From the NCBI RefSeq assembly GCF_018861005.1, contig NZ_JAHKQL010000003.1, positions 1 through 64,000 on the forward strand: 64,000 nucleotides of DNA, given 5' to 3'. The translations under genes were made by a program, and so were the position numbers. The notes under the pieces were generated by a model. The model had not been told where the DNA came from. It did not search any database and saw nothing but the letters and a program-made list of their open reading frames with translations. Each line of letters starts with the position of its first letter. Within the stretch, counting starts at the first letter, position 1. Of the stretch, positions 17,945 through 27,265 are shown one piece after another. This DNA is from Polaribacter vadi. GTDB taxonomy: Bacteria; Bacteroidota; Bacteroidia; Flavobacteriales; Flavobacteriaceae.

Positions 17945-18709
17945 ATGAGTACAGTACAAGGAAAAGTAGCAGTAATTACAGGTGCAACTGGAGGAATAGG
18001 ATTTGAAGTAGCAAAAAGATTAGGTAAAGATGGGTATACAGTTGTTTTAAACGGTATTGAAGATGAAGCTGGAGCTGCAAGAATTAAAGAACTTACTGCA
18101 GAAGGAATTACAGCAGAATATTATGGTTTTGACGTAACTAAAGAAGATGAAGTAACTGCAAATATTACTACTATTGGAGATAAATATGGTAAAATTGATG
18201 TTTTAGTAAATAATGCAGGTGGTTTAGGTGGTAGATCTAGATTTGAAGAAATGACTACAGAATTTTATAGATTCGTTATGGCTTTAAATTTAGATTCAGT
18301 TTTCTTTGCATCTAGAGCAGCAATTCCTTATTTAAAGAAAGGTGAGAATGCTACTATTATAAACTATACTTCTAATGCAGGATGGAATGCAGGTGGACCA
18401 GGAGCAGGAGTTTATGGTACTTCTAAAGCAGGAGTTCATGCAATAACTAGAGCATTAGCAAAAGATTTAGCAGAATACGGAATTAGAGTAAATGCAGTAT
18501 CTCCAGGTACAATAGATACTCCTTTTCATAAACAAATTAAATCTACAAAACCAGAAGTTTTTGCTTCTTGGAAAAATAACATTATGTTAGGTAGATTAGG
18601 TCAGCCAGAAGATGTTGCAGGTGTTGTTTCATTTTTAGCAAGTACAGATGCAGCTTTCTTAACTGCAGAAACTATTCAAGTTGGTGGTGGTCAAGCCTTA
18701 GGAATCTAA
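17945..18709 (+). CDS. Short-chain dehydrogenase/reductase, probable DEH reductase
   Basis: A 254-residue classical SDR with a Rossmann fold. Visible motifs are TGATGGIG at 12-19 (nucleotide binding), NNAG at 89-92, Ser143, YGTSK with Tyr157 and Lys161 (catalysis), and SPGTIDTPF. Reduction of DEH to 2-keto-3-deoxygluconate by an SDR is the established route in alginate degraders, and this gene shares a transcript with the uronate transporter. Other oxo-acid or sugar SDRs are possible from the sequence alone. A strong terminator closes the unit. Confidence 0.82.
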   Translation: MSTVQGKVAVITGATGGIGFEVAKRLGKDGYTVVLNGIEDEAGAARIKELTAEGITAEYYGFDVTKEDEVTANITTIGDKYGKIDVLVNNAGGLGGRSRFEEMTTEFYRFVMALNLDSVFFASRAAIPYLKKGENATIINYTSNAGWNAGGPGAGVYGTSKAGVHAITRALAKDLAEYGIRVNAVSPGTIDTPFHKQIKSTKPEVFASWKNNIMLGRLGQPEDVAGVVSFLASTDAAFLTAETIQVGGGQALGI

Positions 18710-18735
18710 TAAGTTTTTATATTTTTTATTACTTT

Positions 18736-18769
18736 AAAGCCATTTTGTTTTAAACAAAATGGCTTTTTC
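18736..18769 (+). terminator. Intrinsic terminator after the SDR gene
   Basis: AAAGCCATTTTGTTTTAAAC pairs with itself and with CAAAATGGCTTT to give a long hairpin around 18736-18766, followed by a T-run. It ends the transporter-reductase unit. Confidence 0.88.
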
Positions 18770-19016
18770 TATTATCCCTATTTAAATTTATTATTACTTC
18801 ATATTAGCCTTTAATTTTAATTATATCCTTTAAATATAATTACTTGTTTTTTCTTTATTTAAAAGTAAATCTTAAGAAGTTTTCATTTTTTCTTTTTTAA
18901 TGTTTTTAATTGTCAAATTCTCTTTTTAAACCCCAGTTTTTACCAAGTTGTTATAACGAATCTTAATATTTTATGAAATAATTAACAAAAAGCTTTTTTA
19001 TTATAAAATATGTATA
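18770..19016. other. Gene-free A+T-rich spacer
   Basis: Between the SDR terminator and the second SusC promoter I see no open frame, repeat or RNA gene, only A+T-rich sequence. It may hold upstream control sites for the second SusC promoter, but none is recognisable. Confidence 0.5.
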
Positions 19017-19058
19017 TATATTTGGTAAACCAAACTGGTAAACCAAAATGGACAGCCA
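19017..19058 (+). promoter_or_regulatory. Promoter with three GntR-type operators (module E)
   Basis: TATATTTG at 19017-19024, TTGGTAAACCAA at 19022-19033, CTGGTAAACCAA at 19035-19046, and a degenerate third copy TGGACAGCCA at 19049-19058, all in 13-bp register. It drives the second SusCD pair through an unusually long leader of about 300 nt. Confidence 0.8.
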
Positions 19059-19214
19059 ATTAACTTTAAAATAGATACCTGCGTATGATGAAAATTATTT
19101 AATTAATTATAAACAAAAAAACAATAAACAATTAGGGTAAGAATTTACTTATCCGAAAAAAAACTAAATCTAAATTATCAGATTCAATCACAAAATAATC
19201 AAAATAAAATTTAT

Positions 19215-19253
19215 TAAAGTAAATAAGATTTCACTTTAGTTTTTCTTTTTTTT
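19215..19253 (+). promoter_or_regulatory. Possible attenuator hairpin in the second SusC leader
   Basis: TAAAGTAAAT (19215-19224), loop AAG, ATTTCACTTTA (19228-19238; one bulged base), followed by a tract with 13 of 14 bases T to 19253. It resembles an intrinsic terminator lying about 190 nt into the leader and 70 nt before the start codon, so it may cut transcription of SusC short. Confidence 0.45.
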
Positions 19254-19274
19254 GATTTATTCTGTAAACCAAAG

Positions 19275-19297
19275 TTCATTCACAAATGCTGAATGAA
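19275..19297 (+). promoter_or_regulatory. Hairpin just upstream of the second SusC start
   Basis: TTCATTCA (19275-19282) and TGAATGAA (19290-19297) form an 8-bp stem with a 7-nt loop, 28 nt before the ATG. It could affect translation or compete with the hairpin at 19215. No known riboswitch class is recognised. Confidence 0.4.
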
Positions 19298-19324
19298 GTT
19301 CATTTTTAAACATAAAATAATATT

Positions 19325-22300
19325 ATGAAATTAAAATTAAAAATAACATTATTGCTTATAATGTTAGTAAATATCTGCTCTTATGCACAAGACAGCTATA
19401 CCGTAAAAGGTACTGTAACATCACAAGCAGATAAAGAAGTTCTTCCTGGGGTTACTGTTATTATACAAGGTACTACAAAAGGAACAGAAACAGATTTCGA
19501 TGGAAACTTTTCTATTGAAGTAAAAACTGGAGATATCTTAGCTTTTTCTTATTTAGGATATTCTCAAAAAACAGTAACAATAACTAATCAGAAAACGATA
19601 ACTGTAAGTTTAGCAGAAGATGCTAGTGAGTTAGATGAAATAGTTGTCGTAGGTTATGGTACTCGTAAAAGATCTCAAATTTCGGGTGCTGTTGCTAAAA
19701 TTGGAGGTGAAGATGTTGCTGCAGTTCAGGTTGCACGTGTAGATGACGCCTTAGCTGGTAAACTTTCAGGGGTTTTAATTCAGAATCAAGATGGTTCACC
19801 TGGTGCTGCTCCAAAAATTCAAATTAGAGCAGCTTCTTCAATTTCAGGAGCTTCAAACCCTTTAATTGTTGTTGATGGTTATCCTATTTCCGGAGGTTTA
19901 GAAACAATTAACCCAAATGATATTGAAAGTTTAGAGATTTTAAAAGATGCTGCTTCTGCTGCTATTTATGGGTCTAGAGGTGCAAATGGAGTTGTTTTAG
20001 TTACAACTAAAAAAGGTAAATCTGGTGAAGCTAAATTTAGTTACAACACTTACTTTAGTACATCTAATAAATATAGAGATAATATTCTTATGTCTGGTCC
20101 AGAATGGGCAGCTCATTCTAGAGAGCAAATTGCTGCAGGAAATTGGGATGCAACAGTTGCAACTCAAGATCCAGCTTTCTTAGAATATAGATTAAGTGCT
20201 TATGAAGATTCTCCTGGTGCAATTAGTCCAGAAGACTGGTTATTTCAAACAGGTATAACTCAAAGTCATGACTTTAGCGTAAGTGGTGGTACTGATGACA
20301 CAAAATATTTTGCTTCAGTTGGTTACCAAAATGCTGAAGGTGTTGTAATTACACAAGGTTTTGAGAGAATGAATGCTCGTCTTAATGTAGATGCGAATTT
20401 AGGAGATAAGTTTAAAGCAGGTTTAAGCTTTAATGGTTTTGTATCAGATAGAGATATTTTAGCTCATGATATGAGAGATTTATTAAGATCTTATGGAGTA
20501 CACTCTATTTATCATACAGAAGAATCTATTGCATTTGTACAACAATTAGACCAACAAGCACAAGCTTTAGGTTTAGCAGCTTTTGATAGTGGTTATAGAG
20601 GATCTACTTATGAAGCTAGTAGTATTTATGAATTAGAGCCAGGTATGGCTGCTCAAGATTGGCATTATGGTAGAGCTAACAATGGTATTGGTGGTTCTGG
20701 TGATGCAGGTCCTGCTGCTAAACTTGATAATGTAGATAGCTGGCAAAAAACATTTTTTGGAAATGTAAGTGGTTATTTACAATACAATATTATAGAAGGA
20801 TTAAATATTAAAACTGTATTAGGTGGAGATATGAAAGATACTCAAACCTATGCACACAGATTATTAGGTTATGATTCTAGAGCAAGAGATTCTCAAACTT
20901 TTATGGATCAAGTAGATTTAAAAGTATCTTCAGTTTTAAGCGAAACTACTTTAAGTTATGCTACAAAAATAGGTAAACATGATATCTCTGCAGTAGCTGG
21001 TGTAGAATTTCAAAACACAAGATTTATTGGTACTAGATTAGATGGTTCTAATGTGCCAGATGAAGCAGTTTTAAACTACAATTTATTCGATCCTGCAGAC
21101 ATCGTTGTTACAGAAACAGATGAAACAAGAGTAAGAGAAAGTGTATTTGGTAGAGTTAACTATTCATACGATGATCGTTTTTTACTTTCTGCTTCTTTAA
21201 GAAGAGATGGTGATTCTCGTTTTGGAGCTAATAAAAAATATGAAACTTTCCCAGCAATTTCTTTAGGTTGGAATTTACATAATGAATCTTTCTTAAAAGA
21301 AAATGAATTATTAAGTAGATTAAAAGTAAGATTTAGTACAGGTTCTTTAGGTACAACGTCTTTCTTAGGTTCTTACGATTCTTTAAGTCTATTAGATCCT
21401 TCTGCTACAATTTATGGAACAGGATATTTAATTCCTTCAAATTCTCCTAATCCAGATTTAACTTGGCAAACAAATACCGAGACTAACTTTGGTGTAGATT
21501 TTGGATTTTTAAATAATCGTTTTACTTTAGGTGTAGATTATTATACATCTGATATTCAAGATATTTTAATTAACCAAGCTCAATCAGAAGTTTTAGGTAA
21601 CCCTTCTTCTATTCTTAATGTTGGAGATGTTGAAAGTTCAGGTTTAGAATTAGAAATAGCTGGTAGCTTAATGAATACTGAAGATTTCTCATGGAATGTG
21701 AGTGCAAACTTATCAACGGTTAATACAGAGATTACTTATTTAGGTGGTTTAGATGAATTACCGCAACAAATTTTTGGAATTAGTGGTAGAGGACCTGTAT
21801 TTAGAAACTACGTAGGTGGTGGAATTGGAGAAATGTGGGGATTAGAAACTATTGGAGATGTAGAAATGAAATACTTAGCTGATGGTACAAGACACCCTAA
21901 TAATGCATCTGGTGAATCGTATGTAGTAGACCAAAATGGTGATGGTGTAATTGATAGAACAAGAACAGTTGCTGATGGTGGAGATTTAGTTCAAATTGGT
22001 CAGAATACACCTGATTTTTACTGGGGTATGTCTCAAAACTTTAGATATAAAGATTTCGATATGTCTTTCCAATTACAAGGTTCTCATGGTGCAGAAGTTT
22101 ATAATATAGATCCACTTTATTATGGTTCTCAATGGGGAGGTAGATTAACTAGCACATTTGACGCAAATAGCGATGGTATTGCAGATCATAATGGAGAACA
22201 CTATACTGCAAACAGAAACCAAACAGATGCTATGGTTCAAGATGCTTCTTATGTTGCATTAAGAAACTTAACTATTGGTTATACGCTTAATTCAGATGTA

Positions 22301-22492
22301 ACAGAGAAAATAGGATTCAGTTCTATTAGATTTTATGGAGCAGCTACTAACTTATTATATTTAATGGGTAGTGATTATACTTCATACAATCCAGAAGGTG
22401 TAAATACTACAGATCCTACAGTGTATGGTGCTCAAGTTGGTGCTAGTCCAGTAGTAAGAAGTTTCACTATAGGTTTAAATGTTAATTTTTAA
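19325..22492 (+). CDS. susC: SusC-family TonB-dependent oligosaccharide transporter (second pair)
   Basis: A 1,055-residue SusC-type outer-membrane channel. Features are a signal peptide ending CSYAQ, a carboxypeptidase-regulatory-like domain (VLPGVTVIIQGTTKGTETDF), DEIVVVGYG before the plug, IRAASSISGASNPLIVVDGY, DAASAAIYGSRGANGVVLV, and a barrel ending LNVNF. It differs clearly from the first SusC in length and in the barrel, so it is not a recent duplicate. Its own operator-bearing promoter places it in the same regulon. It may take oligomers of other length or composition than the first pair; this is inferred. Confidence 0.95.
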   Translation: MKLKLKITLLLIMLVNICSYAQDSYTVKGTVTSQADKEVLPGVTVIIQGTTKGTETDFDGNFSIEVKTGDILAFSYLGYSQKTVTITNQKTITVSLAEDASELDEIVVVGYGTRKRSQISGAVAKIGGEDVAAVQVARVDDALAGKLSGVLIQNQDGSPGAAPKIQIRAASSISGASNPLIVVDGYPISGGLETINPNDIESLEILKDAASAAIYGSRGANGVVLVTTKKGKSGEAKFSYNTYFSTSNKYRDNILMSGPEWAAHSREQIAAGNWDATVATQDPAFLEYRLSAYEDSPGAISPEDWLFQTGITQSHDFSVSGGTDDTKYFASVGYQNAEGVVITQGFERMNARLNVDANLGDKFKAGLSFNGFVSDRDILAHDMRDLLRSYGVHSIYHTEESIAFVQQLDQQAQALGLAAFDSGYRGSTYEASSIYELEPGMAAQDWHYGRANNGIGGSGDAGPAAKLDNVDSWQKTFFGNVSGYLQYNIIEGLNIKTVLGGDMKDTQTYAHRLLGYDSRARDSQTFMDQVDLKVSSVLSETTLSYATKIGKHDISAVAGVEFQNTRFIGTRLDGSNVPDEAVLNYNLFDPADIVVTETDETRVRESVFGRVNYSYDDRFLLSASLRRDGDSRFGANKKYETFPAISLGWNLHNESFLKENELLSRLKVRFSTGSLGTTSFLGSYDSLSLLDPSATIYGTGYLIPSNSPNPDLTWQTNTETNFGVDFGFLNNRFTLGVDYYTSDIQDILINQAQSEVLGNPSSILNVGDVESSGLELEIAGSLMNTEDFSWNVSANLSTVNTEITYLGGLDELPQQIFGISGRGPVFRNYVGGGIGEMWGLETIGDVEMKYLADGTRHPNNASGESYVVDQNGDGVIDRTRTVADGGDLVQIGQNTPDFYWGMSQNFRYKDFDMSFQLQGSHGAEVYNIDPLYYGSQWGGRLTSTFDANSDGIADHNGEHYTANRNQTDAMVQDASYVALRNLTIGYTLNSDVTEKIGFSSIRFYGAATNLLYLMGSDYTSYNPEGVNTTDPTVYGAQVGASPVVRSFTIGLNVNF

Positions 22493-22502
22493 ATAAAATA
22501 AA

Positions 22503-23831
22503 ATGAAAAAAATATATATATTATTAACATCGTTGTTTATAGCAACAGCATGTTCAACAGATTTAGATCAAGCTCCACCAAATTTAGCAAGTGCAGACTC
22601 TTTAACTGATTTTGAAGGTGTTTTGAATGCAGCTTATTACTATCAATTAAGTAGTGTTACTCCATTAGCAGTAATGGGTGAATTTAGATCAGATAACGCA
22701 GTAATGGACGAGGCTCCATATACAGAGTTTGATGTTTACACAAATAATTTGACAACAATGGAAGACCAGTTTTTTGGTCCATTATACACTGCAATGTATA
22801 AGTCTATTTTAAGTGCAAACAATGTTATTGAAAACTCAACAAATGCAACACATATTGCAGAAGCTAAGTTTTTAAGAGCTTTATCTTACTACAAATTAGT
22901 AAAATCTTTTGGAGCTGTTACAGTTAATTTATCTGCGGCACCAAGTTTAACAGATACATCAATCTTAGCTAGAACACCTGCTACAGATGTTTATAACAAT
23001 GTTGTTATTCCAGATTTAAATGATGCTATTGCAGATTTATCTGCTACCATAGATAATGGTAGAGCATCTAAATACGCAGCACAAGCTTTATTAGGTAAAG
23101 TATATGCAGCTATGGGTAATTATGCTAGTGCAGAAACGCAACTTGCAGCTGTTGTAAACGGAGCTTCTGGAGCTGGAATTGCTTTAAAAGATGACTTTAG
23201 CGAAATATTTGGAGCTGATAATGAAATAGAAAATTCAGAAATTATTTTTTCTACTCAAGTATCTAGTTCTATTGTAGATGAATATTCTTTTGGTTCTGAT
23301 TTTTGGAACTGGTTTGTTGGTGATGATTCTAAAGCAGATTTTCCTGTAGATCCAGATTTAGTTGCTGCTTTCGATGCTAGTGATGCAAATGGTGGTGGTA
23401 CAGATTTAAGAAGAGCTGTTACTTTAAGTGATGCGGGTACTACTGCAATTAAATTTCCAAAAGATGGAGGTCTTGGAGGTGAGCATGATTGGATTGAAAT
23501 TAGATTAGCAGACGTTATCTTATTATATGCAGAAGCATTAAATGAAAACGGAAGTACTGCTGCTGCTGTTACTCAATTAGACAAAATTAGAAATAGAGCA
23601 GGGTTAAATAACTCTACAGCATCTACTCAAGCTGAAGCTAGAACTGCAATTTTAGAAGAAAGAAGATTAGAATTAGCTTTTGAAGGTAAAAGATGGGATG
23701 ATTTGGTAAGAACCAATAGTGTTAATGCTGAAATGGGAACAACTGTAAATAGTGATTATTACTTATTTCCAATTCCGGTTTCTGAAATATTAGCAACTGG
23801 TGGTGTAATTACACAAAATTCAGGATATTAA
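22503..23831 (+). CDS. susD: SusD/RagB-family glycan-binding lipoprotein (second pair)
   Basis: A 442-residue SusD-like lipoprotein, shorter than the first by 83 residues. The lipobox ends ATAC (Cys17). SusD blocks are AEAKFLRALSYYKLVKSFG, DWIEIRLADVILLYAEALNE and ILEERRLELAFEGKRWDDLVR, ending in the usual Q-N-x-GY. It starts 10 bp after SusC. No further lipoprotein follows; a terminator comes next, so this pair works without its own SusE-like partner. Confidence 0.95.
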   Translation: MKKIYILLTSLFIATACSTDLDQAPPNLASADSLTDFEGVLNAAYYYQLSSVTPLAVMGEFRSDNAVMDEAPYTEFDVYTNNLTTMEDQFFGPLYTAMYKSILSANNVIENSTNATHIAEAKFLRALSYYKLVKSFGAVTVNLSAAPSLTDTSILARTPATDVYNNVVIPDLNDAIADLSATIDNGRASKYAAQALLGKVYAAMGNYASAETQLAAVVNGASGAGIALKDDFSEIFGADNEIENSEIIFSTQVSSSIVDEYSFGSDFWNWFVGDDSKADFPVDPDLVAAFDASDANGGGTDLRRAVTLSDAGTTAIKFPKDGGLGGEHDWIEIRLADVILLYAEALNENGSTAAAVTQLDKIRNRAGLNNSTASTQAEARTAILEERRLELAFEGKRWDDLVRTNSVNAEMGTTVNSDYYLFPIPVSEILATGGVITQNSGY

Positions 23832-23853
23832 TTTTATTTGATTTGTTTATATT

Positions 23854-23888
23854 AAAAGTCGTTTTGTAATTTTACAAAACGACTTTTT
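23854..23888 (+). terminator. Intrinsic terminator after the second SusD
   Basis: AAAAGTCGTTTTGTAA (23854-23869) pairs with TTACAAAACGACTTTT (from about 23872), followed by TTTTTCC. This is a long, nearly perfect stem with a T-tract. Confidence 0.88.
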
Positions 23889-23910
23889 CCTTTTATATAA
23901 AATATTAGTT

Positions 23911-24762
23911 ATGAAAAATAACAAGGCAATTATTTTTATGATATTTAGTGTAATTGCTTTTGCAATTATGAATGCAGTTGTTAAATACTTATCTGTTTTT
24001 AATGTATATCAAATTGTCTTTTTTAGATCTATAGGTACTTTGGTTTTTACTTTACCATTAATTTTAAAATCTAAAATTCCACTTTTAGGTACCAATAAAA
24101 AGTTATTATTAACACGTGCAATTGTAGGAGTAATTTCGTTAACTTGTTTTTTTCAGTCTTTAAATTATTTACCTGTAGGAACTTCAGTTTCTTTAAGGTA
24201 TACATCACCCATATTTGCAGCCATACTTGCATTTTTTTTATTGAAAGAAAAAATTAAAACCATTCAATGGTTTTTGTTTTTATTAGCTTTTGTAGGTGTT
24301 TTAATGATAAAAGGTTTTGGTGCAGACGTAAATACATTAGGTTTGATATTTGTATTAATATCAGCTGTTTTTCAAGGATTAGTTTTTGTTTTAATTCGTA
24401 AAATTGGTAGCAAAGAACATCCTTTGGTAATTATCAATTATTTTATGGTTACAGCTTTTGTTTTTGGCGGATTAATGTCTATCAACAATTGGATAAACCC
24501 AAAACCAACAGAATGGCTTTTATTACTAAGTTTAGGTGTTTTAGGTTATATTGGTCAGTTATATATGACCAAAGCTTTTCAGACCAATGAAACCAATCTT
24601 GTTGCTCCTCTTAAGAATTTAGAAGTAATTTTTGCAATAATTATAGGTGCTTTTTGGTTTGGAGAAATCTATAATTTATTAACACTTTTAGGTGTTTTTC
24701 TAATTCTATTTGGTTTAGTTTACAATATTTACATCAAAAGAAAAAACACACATCAAAAATAA
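23911..24762 (+). CDS. EamA/DMT-family permease
   Basis: A 283-residue inner-membrane protein with about ten hydrophobic segments in two EamA repeats (first ends near residue 130; second about 140-275). Typical motifs are FFRSIGTLVFTLP, GTSVSLRYTSPIFAAILAFFLLKEK and NLVAPLKNLEVIFAIIIGAFWFGE. The family exports or imports small metabolites; the substrate cannot be assigned. It lies between the terminator of the second SusCD unit and a convergent PL6 gene 5 bp away, with no operator of the alginate type in front, so it need not belong to the alginate regulon. Confidence 0.85.
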   Translation: MKNNKAIIFMIFSVIAFAIMNAVVKYLSVFNVYQIVFFRSIGTLVFTLPLILKSKIPLLGTNKKLLLTRAIVGVISLTCFFQSLNYLPVGTSVSLRYTSPIFAAILAFFLLKEKIKTIQWFLFLLAFVGVLMIKGFGADVNTLGLIFVLISAVFQGLVFVLIRKIGSKEHPLVIINYFMVTAFVFGGLMSINNWINPKPTEWLLLLSLGVLGYIGQLYMTKAFQTNETNLVAPLKNLEVIFAIIIGAFWFGEIYNLLTLLGVFLILFGLVYNIYIKRKNTHQK

Positions 24763-24767
24763 CAGTT

Positions 24768-27149
24768 TTACTCTTTTAGTAAACCAATTGTATCAATATC
24801 ATTATTTTCTTTTAGCAAAACAGATTTTTTACTTGGTATAAATAAATCGTTCTTTTCCCATTTTGGGTTCTTGTATAAAAGATTCTCTTTTTTAGCTCCT
24901 TTGCTTATTTTTACAAAACCACTATTGTAGATTAAAGAATTGGTTATAAAATTGAATTTACCTTTTAAGTCTATTGGTGTTTGAGTTTTATAACTGTTCT
25001 CAAACACAGAATTTTTAATTTCTACAATTTGAATTCCGTTAGTTTTTAAAATTTTCCCTTTTTCTTCATTAAATACATTGCTAAAAATGCAGTTTGTAAC
25101 TATTAATTTACCTCCTGGAAGATCTTCTAAAGGGGTAGTTCTAACATAATTTACTGCAGCTTCTTCAATATCTTTAAAAACACTGTTTTCTAAGATTATA
25201 AAGTTTGCATTATAAAAACCCATAACATCTTTATCGTAAGATAAATTTAAGCCTCTATAACTGTTTTCGAACATAGTGTTTACAAAGCTTAAGGTATCTG
25301 CTTTAGTGCCATTATATGCCTTAAAAATAGATCCTCCATCTTTGTTTGTAAAGTTTTTGAATACAACATTATTTACAAATAAATTATAAAGACCTTTTTC
25401 TTTTTTATCTGGTGATACAATTGCATATTTTACATTAGAGGCTTCACCATCAATAGTAACATTTCTTAACGTTAATTTTGCGCCTTCGTTAACTCTAAAA
25501 AAATAACTCAAAGGTTTTTCTAAACCATCTCTAGATTTTATGATTGTTGCACCTTCTTTATCACCAATAATTGTAATTTCTTTGCTAATTTTTATTGTTT
25601 TTTCAGCAACATACTCTCCAGTATTTAAACGAATTGTAGATCCAGGTGCAGCTTTATCTATGGCTTTTCTTAAAGTTTCTGTACCGGGTTTTACTGCAAT
25701 ATCAGCAGGTTTAATAATTGGAGCTACTATATCTGGTTTCCAACCTGGACCAGCTCTTAAACCTAAGGCTTTAGGTAATTTTGTAGCATCTAAATTAAAA
25801 GCGCCAGCATTAAAAATTTGTCTAACAGCTTTTGTAATATCTCTTTCCGGACTTTTATCATTTTTAGAAACAACCAATAAATCTGGATTTTGTTTGGTTG
25901 GAATTGGAAAACTCTTAATTTCTTTCCAGTCTATTTTTGTGTTTTTAAACCCTTTTACAGGAGCTCCTTTAGCATCAATATAATTATTATTAAAATTGAT
26001 GTTAGCAGTTTCATCTACAAATAATACGTTTTCTGATGCTGAACTATGATAAAATATATTGTTAGCAAAGTTTACATTTTTAGGTGATAATGATTTTTCA
26101 TCATCTTTACCTTCACCAAAAGCAATTGGTCCAGAATTTATAATTGTATTGTTTTGAATATCTACATTATTTACTTGATGGTATCTGTTTAAAGGCGAAT
26201 TTGGAACACCATTCATCAATACAAGAGAACCTCTATAACCATCGCCTAACAAACCAACCATTAAATTATTTCTGATGATATGCCCTGCATTTATAACTCT
26301 AATTCCACCAGTTTTAGAAACTCCGTTTCCTAAAAAAACATTTCTTTCTACTAAAGCATTATTTCCATGACGTAAGGTTAAACAACCTTTACTACCCACA
26401 AATAAATTATCTCTAAAAATATTATCACCAGATTTGTTTGATATAATTTCGATTTCTCCATCACAATTGGCAAAAATATTTCTTTCTACAATTGTTTTAG
26501 AAGATTTCATCGAATTTGCACTTGTACCAATTCTGATAGTTTCTCCTCCATTTGTACCTAATTCAGGTCTAGATCCGAAGAAATTATTATCTATTTTATG
26601 ATTGTTTTCTATGTGTTCTTCGCCTTTTAACCAAACTACAACAGTAGTTCCAGGGCTTGTTTTACCAGTAAAATTATTATGATCTACTCTGTTATTTTTT
26701 CCCCAAATATCTACCCAATGATCTTTAATTCCGTCTGCAACTTTGTAATAAGAAATCGTTGAATTTGCAAAACGGCAGTTGTTTGCAAAGGTTTTAGAAT
26801 CTTTACGAAACTGAACAACAGATTTATAATTAGAATCACCGTCTTTAAACCACAAACCGCTTACAATTACATATTCGCCATAAATATTTAAGGTAGAATT
26901 ACCAGAAATGATAACTTCTCCTGCAGTTTCTGCCTTTACAACAATTGGGTTTCCATCTACACCATTACCAAAAGCGTTTATTTTTACATCTTTCCAAATT
27001 CCATTTTTAAGAATTATGGTTGTACCTGGAACTGCATTTTTAATAGCAGTATTATATTCGTTAATGTTAGAAACTAAAGTTTCTTGAGCATTTGTTTTTA
27101 AACTGGTTAAAGACAATATTATGATTAAAATTAGTGCTATTTTTTTCAT
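24768..27149 (-). CDS. Alginate lyase, PL6 family (second copy), Sec-exported
   Basis: A 793-residue two-domain PL6 lyase on the minus strand. The start at 27149 gives a signal peptide ending LKTNAQ without a lipobox Cys; an upstream in-frame ATG at 27197 would put 16 polar residues before it. The first beta-helix has AVPGTTIILKNGIWKDV. The catalytic Lys (in EIISNKS) and Arg (in TLRHGN) are 21 residues apart, as in the first PL6. A second helical domain begins near residue 490 (KAAPGSTIRLNTGEYV). The first PL6 is a lipoprotein and this one is not, so the two probably act in different places (surface versus periplasm) or on different block types. Its promoter has the same operator pair. Confidence 0.9.
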   Translation of the reverse strand: MKKIALILIIILSLTSLKTNAQETLVSNINEYNTAIKNAVPGTTIILKNGIWKDVKINAFGNGVDGNPIVVKAETAGEVIISGNSTLNIYGEYVIVSGLWFKDGDSNYKSVVQFRKDSKTFANNCRFANSTISYYKVADGIKDHWVDIWGKNNRVDHNNFTGKTSPGTTVVVWLKGEEHIENNHKIDNNFFGSRPELGTNGGETIRIGTSANSMKSSKTIVERNIFANCDGEIEIISNKSGDNIFRDNLFVGSKGCLTLRHGNNALVERNVFLGNGVSKTGGIRVINAGHIIRNNLMVGLLGDGYRGSLVLMNGVPNSPLNRYHQVNNVDIQNNTIINSGPIAFGEGKDDEKSLSPKNVNFANNIFYHSSASENVLFVDETANINFNNNYIDAKGAPVKGFKNTKIDWKEIKSFPIPTKQNPDLLVVSKNDKSPERDITKAVRQIFNAGAFNLDATKLPKALGLRAGPGWKPDIVAPIIKPADIAVKPGTETLRKAIDKAAPGSTIRLNTGEYVAEKTIKISKEITIIGDKEGATIIKSRDGLEKPLSYFFRVNEGAKLTLRNVTIDGEASNVKYAIVSPDKKEKGLYNLFVNNVVFKNFTNKDGGSIFKAYNGTKADTLSFVNTMFENSYRGLNLSYDKDVMGFYNANFIILENSVFKDIEEAAVNYVRTTPLEDLPGGKLIVTNCIFSNVFNEEKGKILKTNGIQIVEIKNSVFENSYKTQTPIDLKGKFNFITNSLIYNSGFVKISKGAKKENLLYKNPKWEKNDLFIPSKKSVLLKENNDIDTIGLLKE

Positions 27150-27221
27150 ATATCTATAAGTTTTACTTGCTTTATTTTTATTCAATAAATGAGCCAAAAT
27201 ATAGTAAAGCTATATATTTAA

Positions 27222-27251
27222 TTGGTTTACCAAATTGGTTTACCAAATATA
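27222..27251 (-). promoter_or_regulatory. Promoter with tandem GntR-type operators (module F)
   Basis: On the minus strand TATATTTG lies at 27251-27244, followed by two perfect TTGGTAAACCAA palindromes at 27235-27246 and 27222-27233, 13 bp apart. It controls the second PL6 gene and marks the right edge of the alginate regulon. Confidence 0.82.
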
Positions 27252-27265
27252 CGATAAAATTATAA

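Noticed and set aside
25540-25983. A 147-codon open frame opposite the second PL6 gene
   Set aside because: It lies fully within a well-supported gene on the other strand and has no start context or motif.
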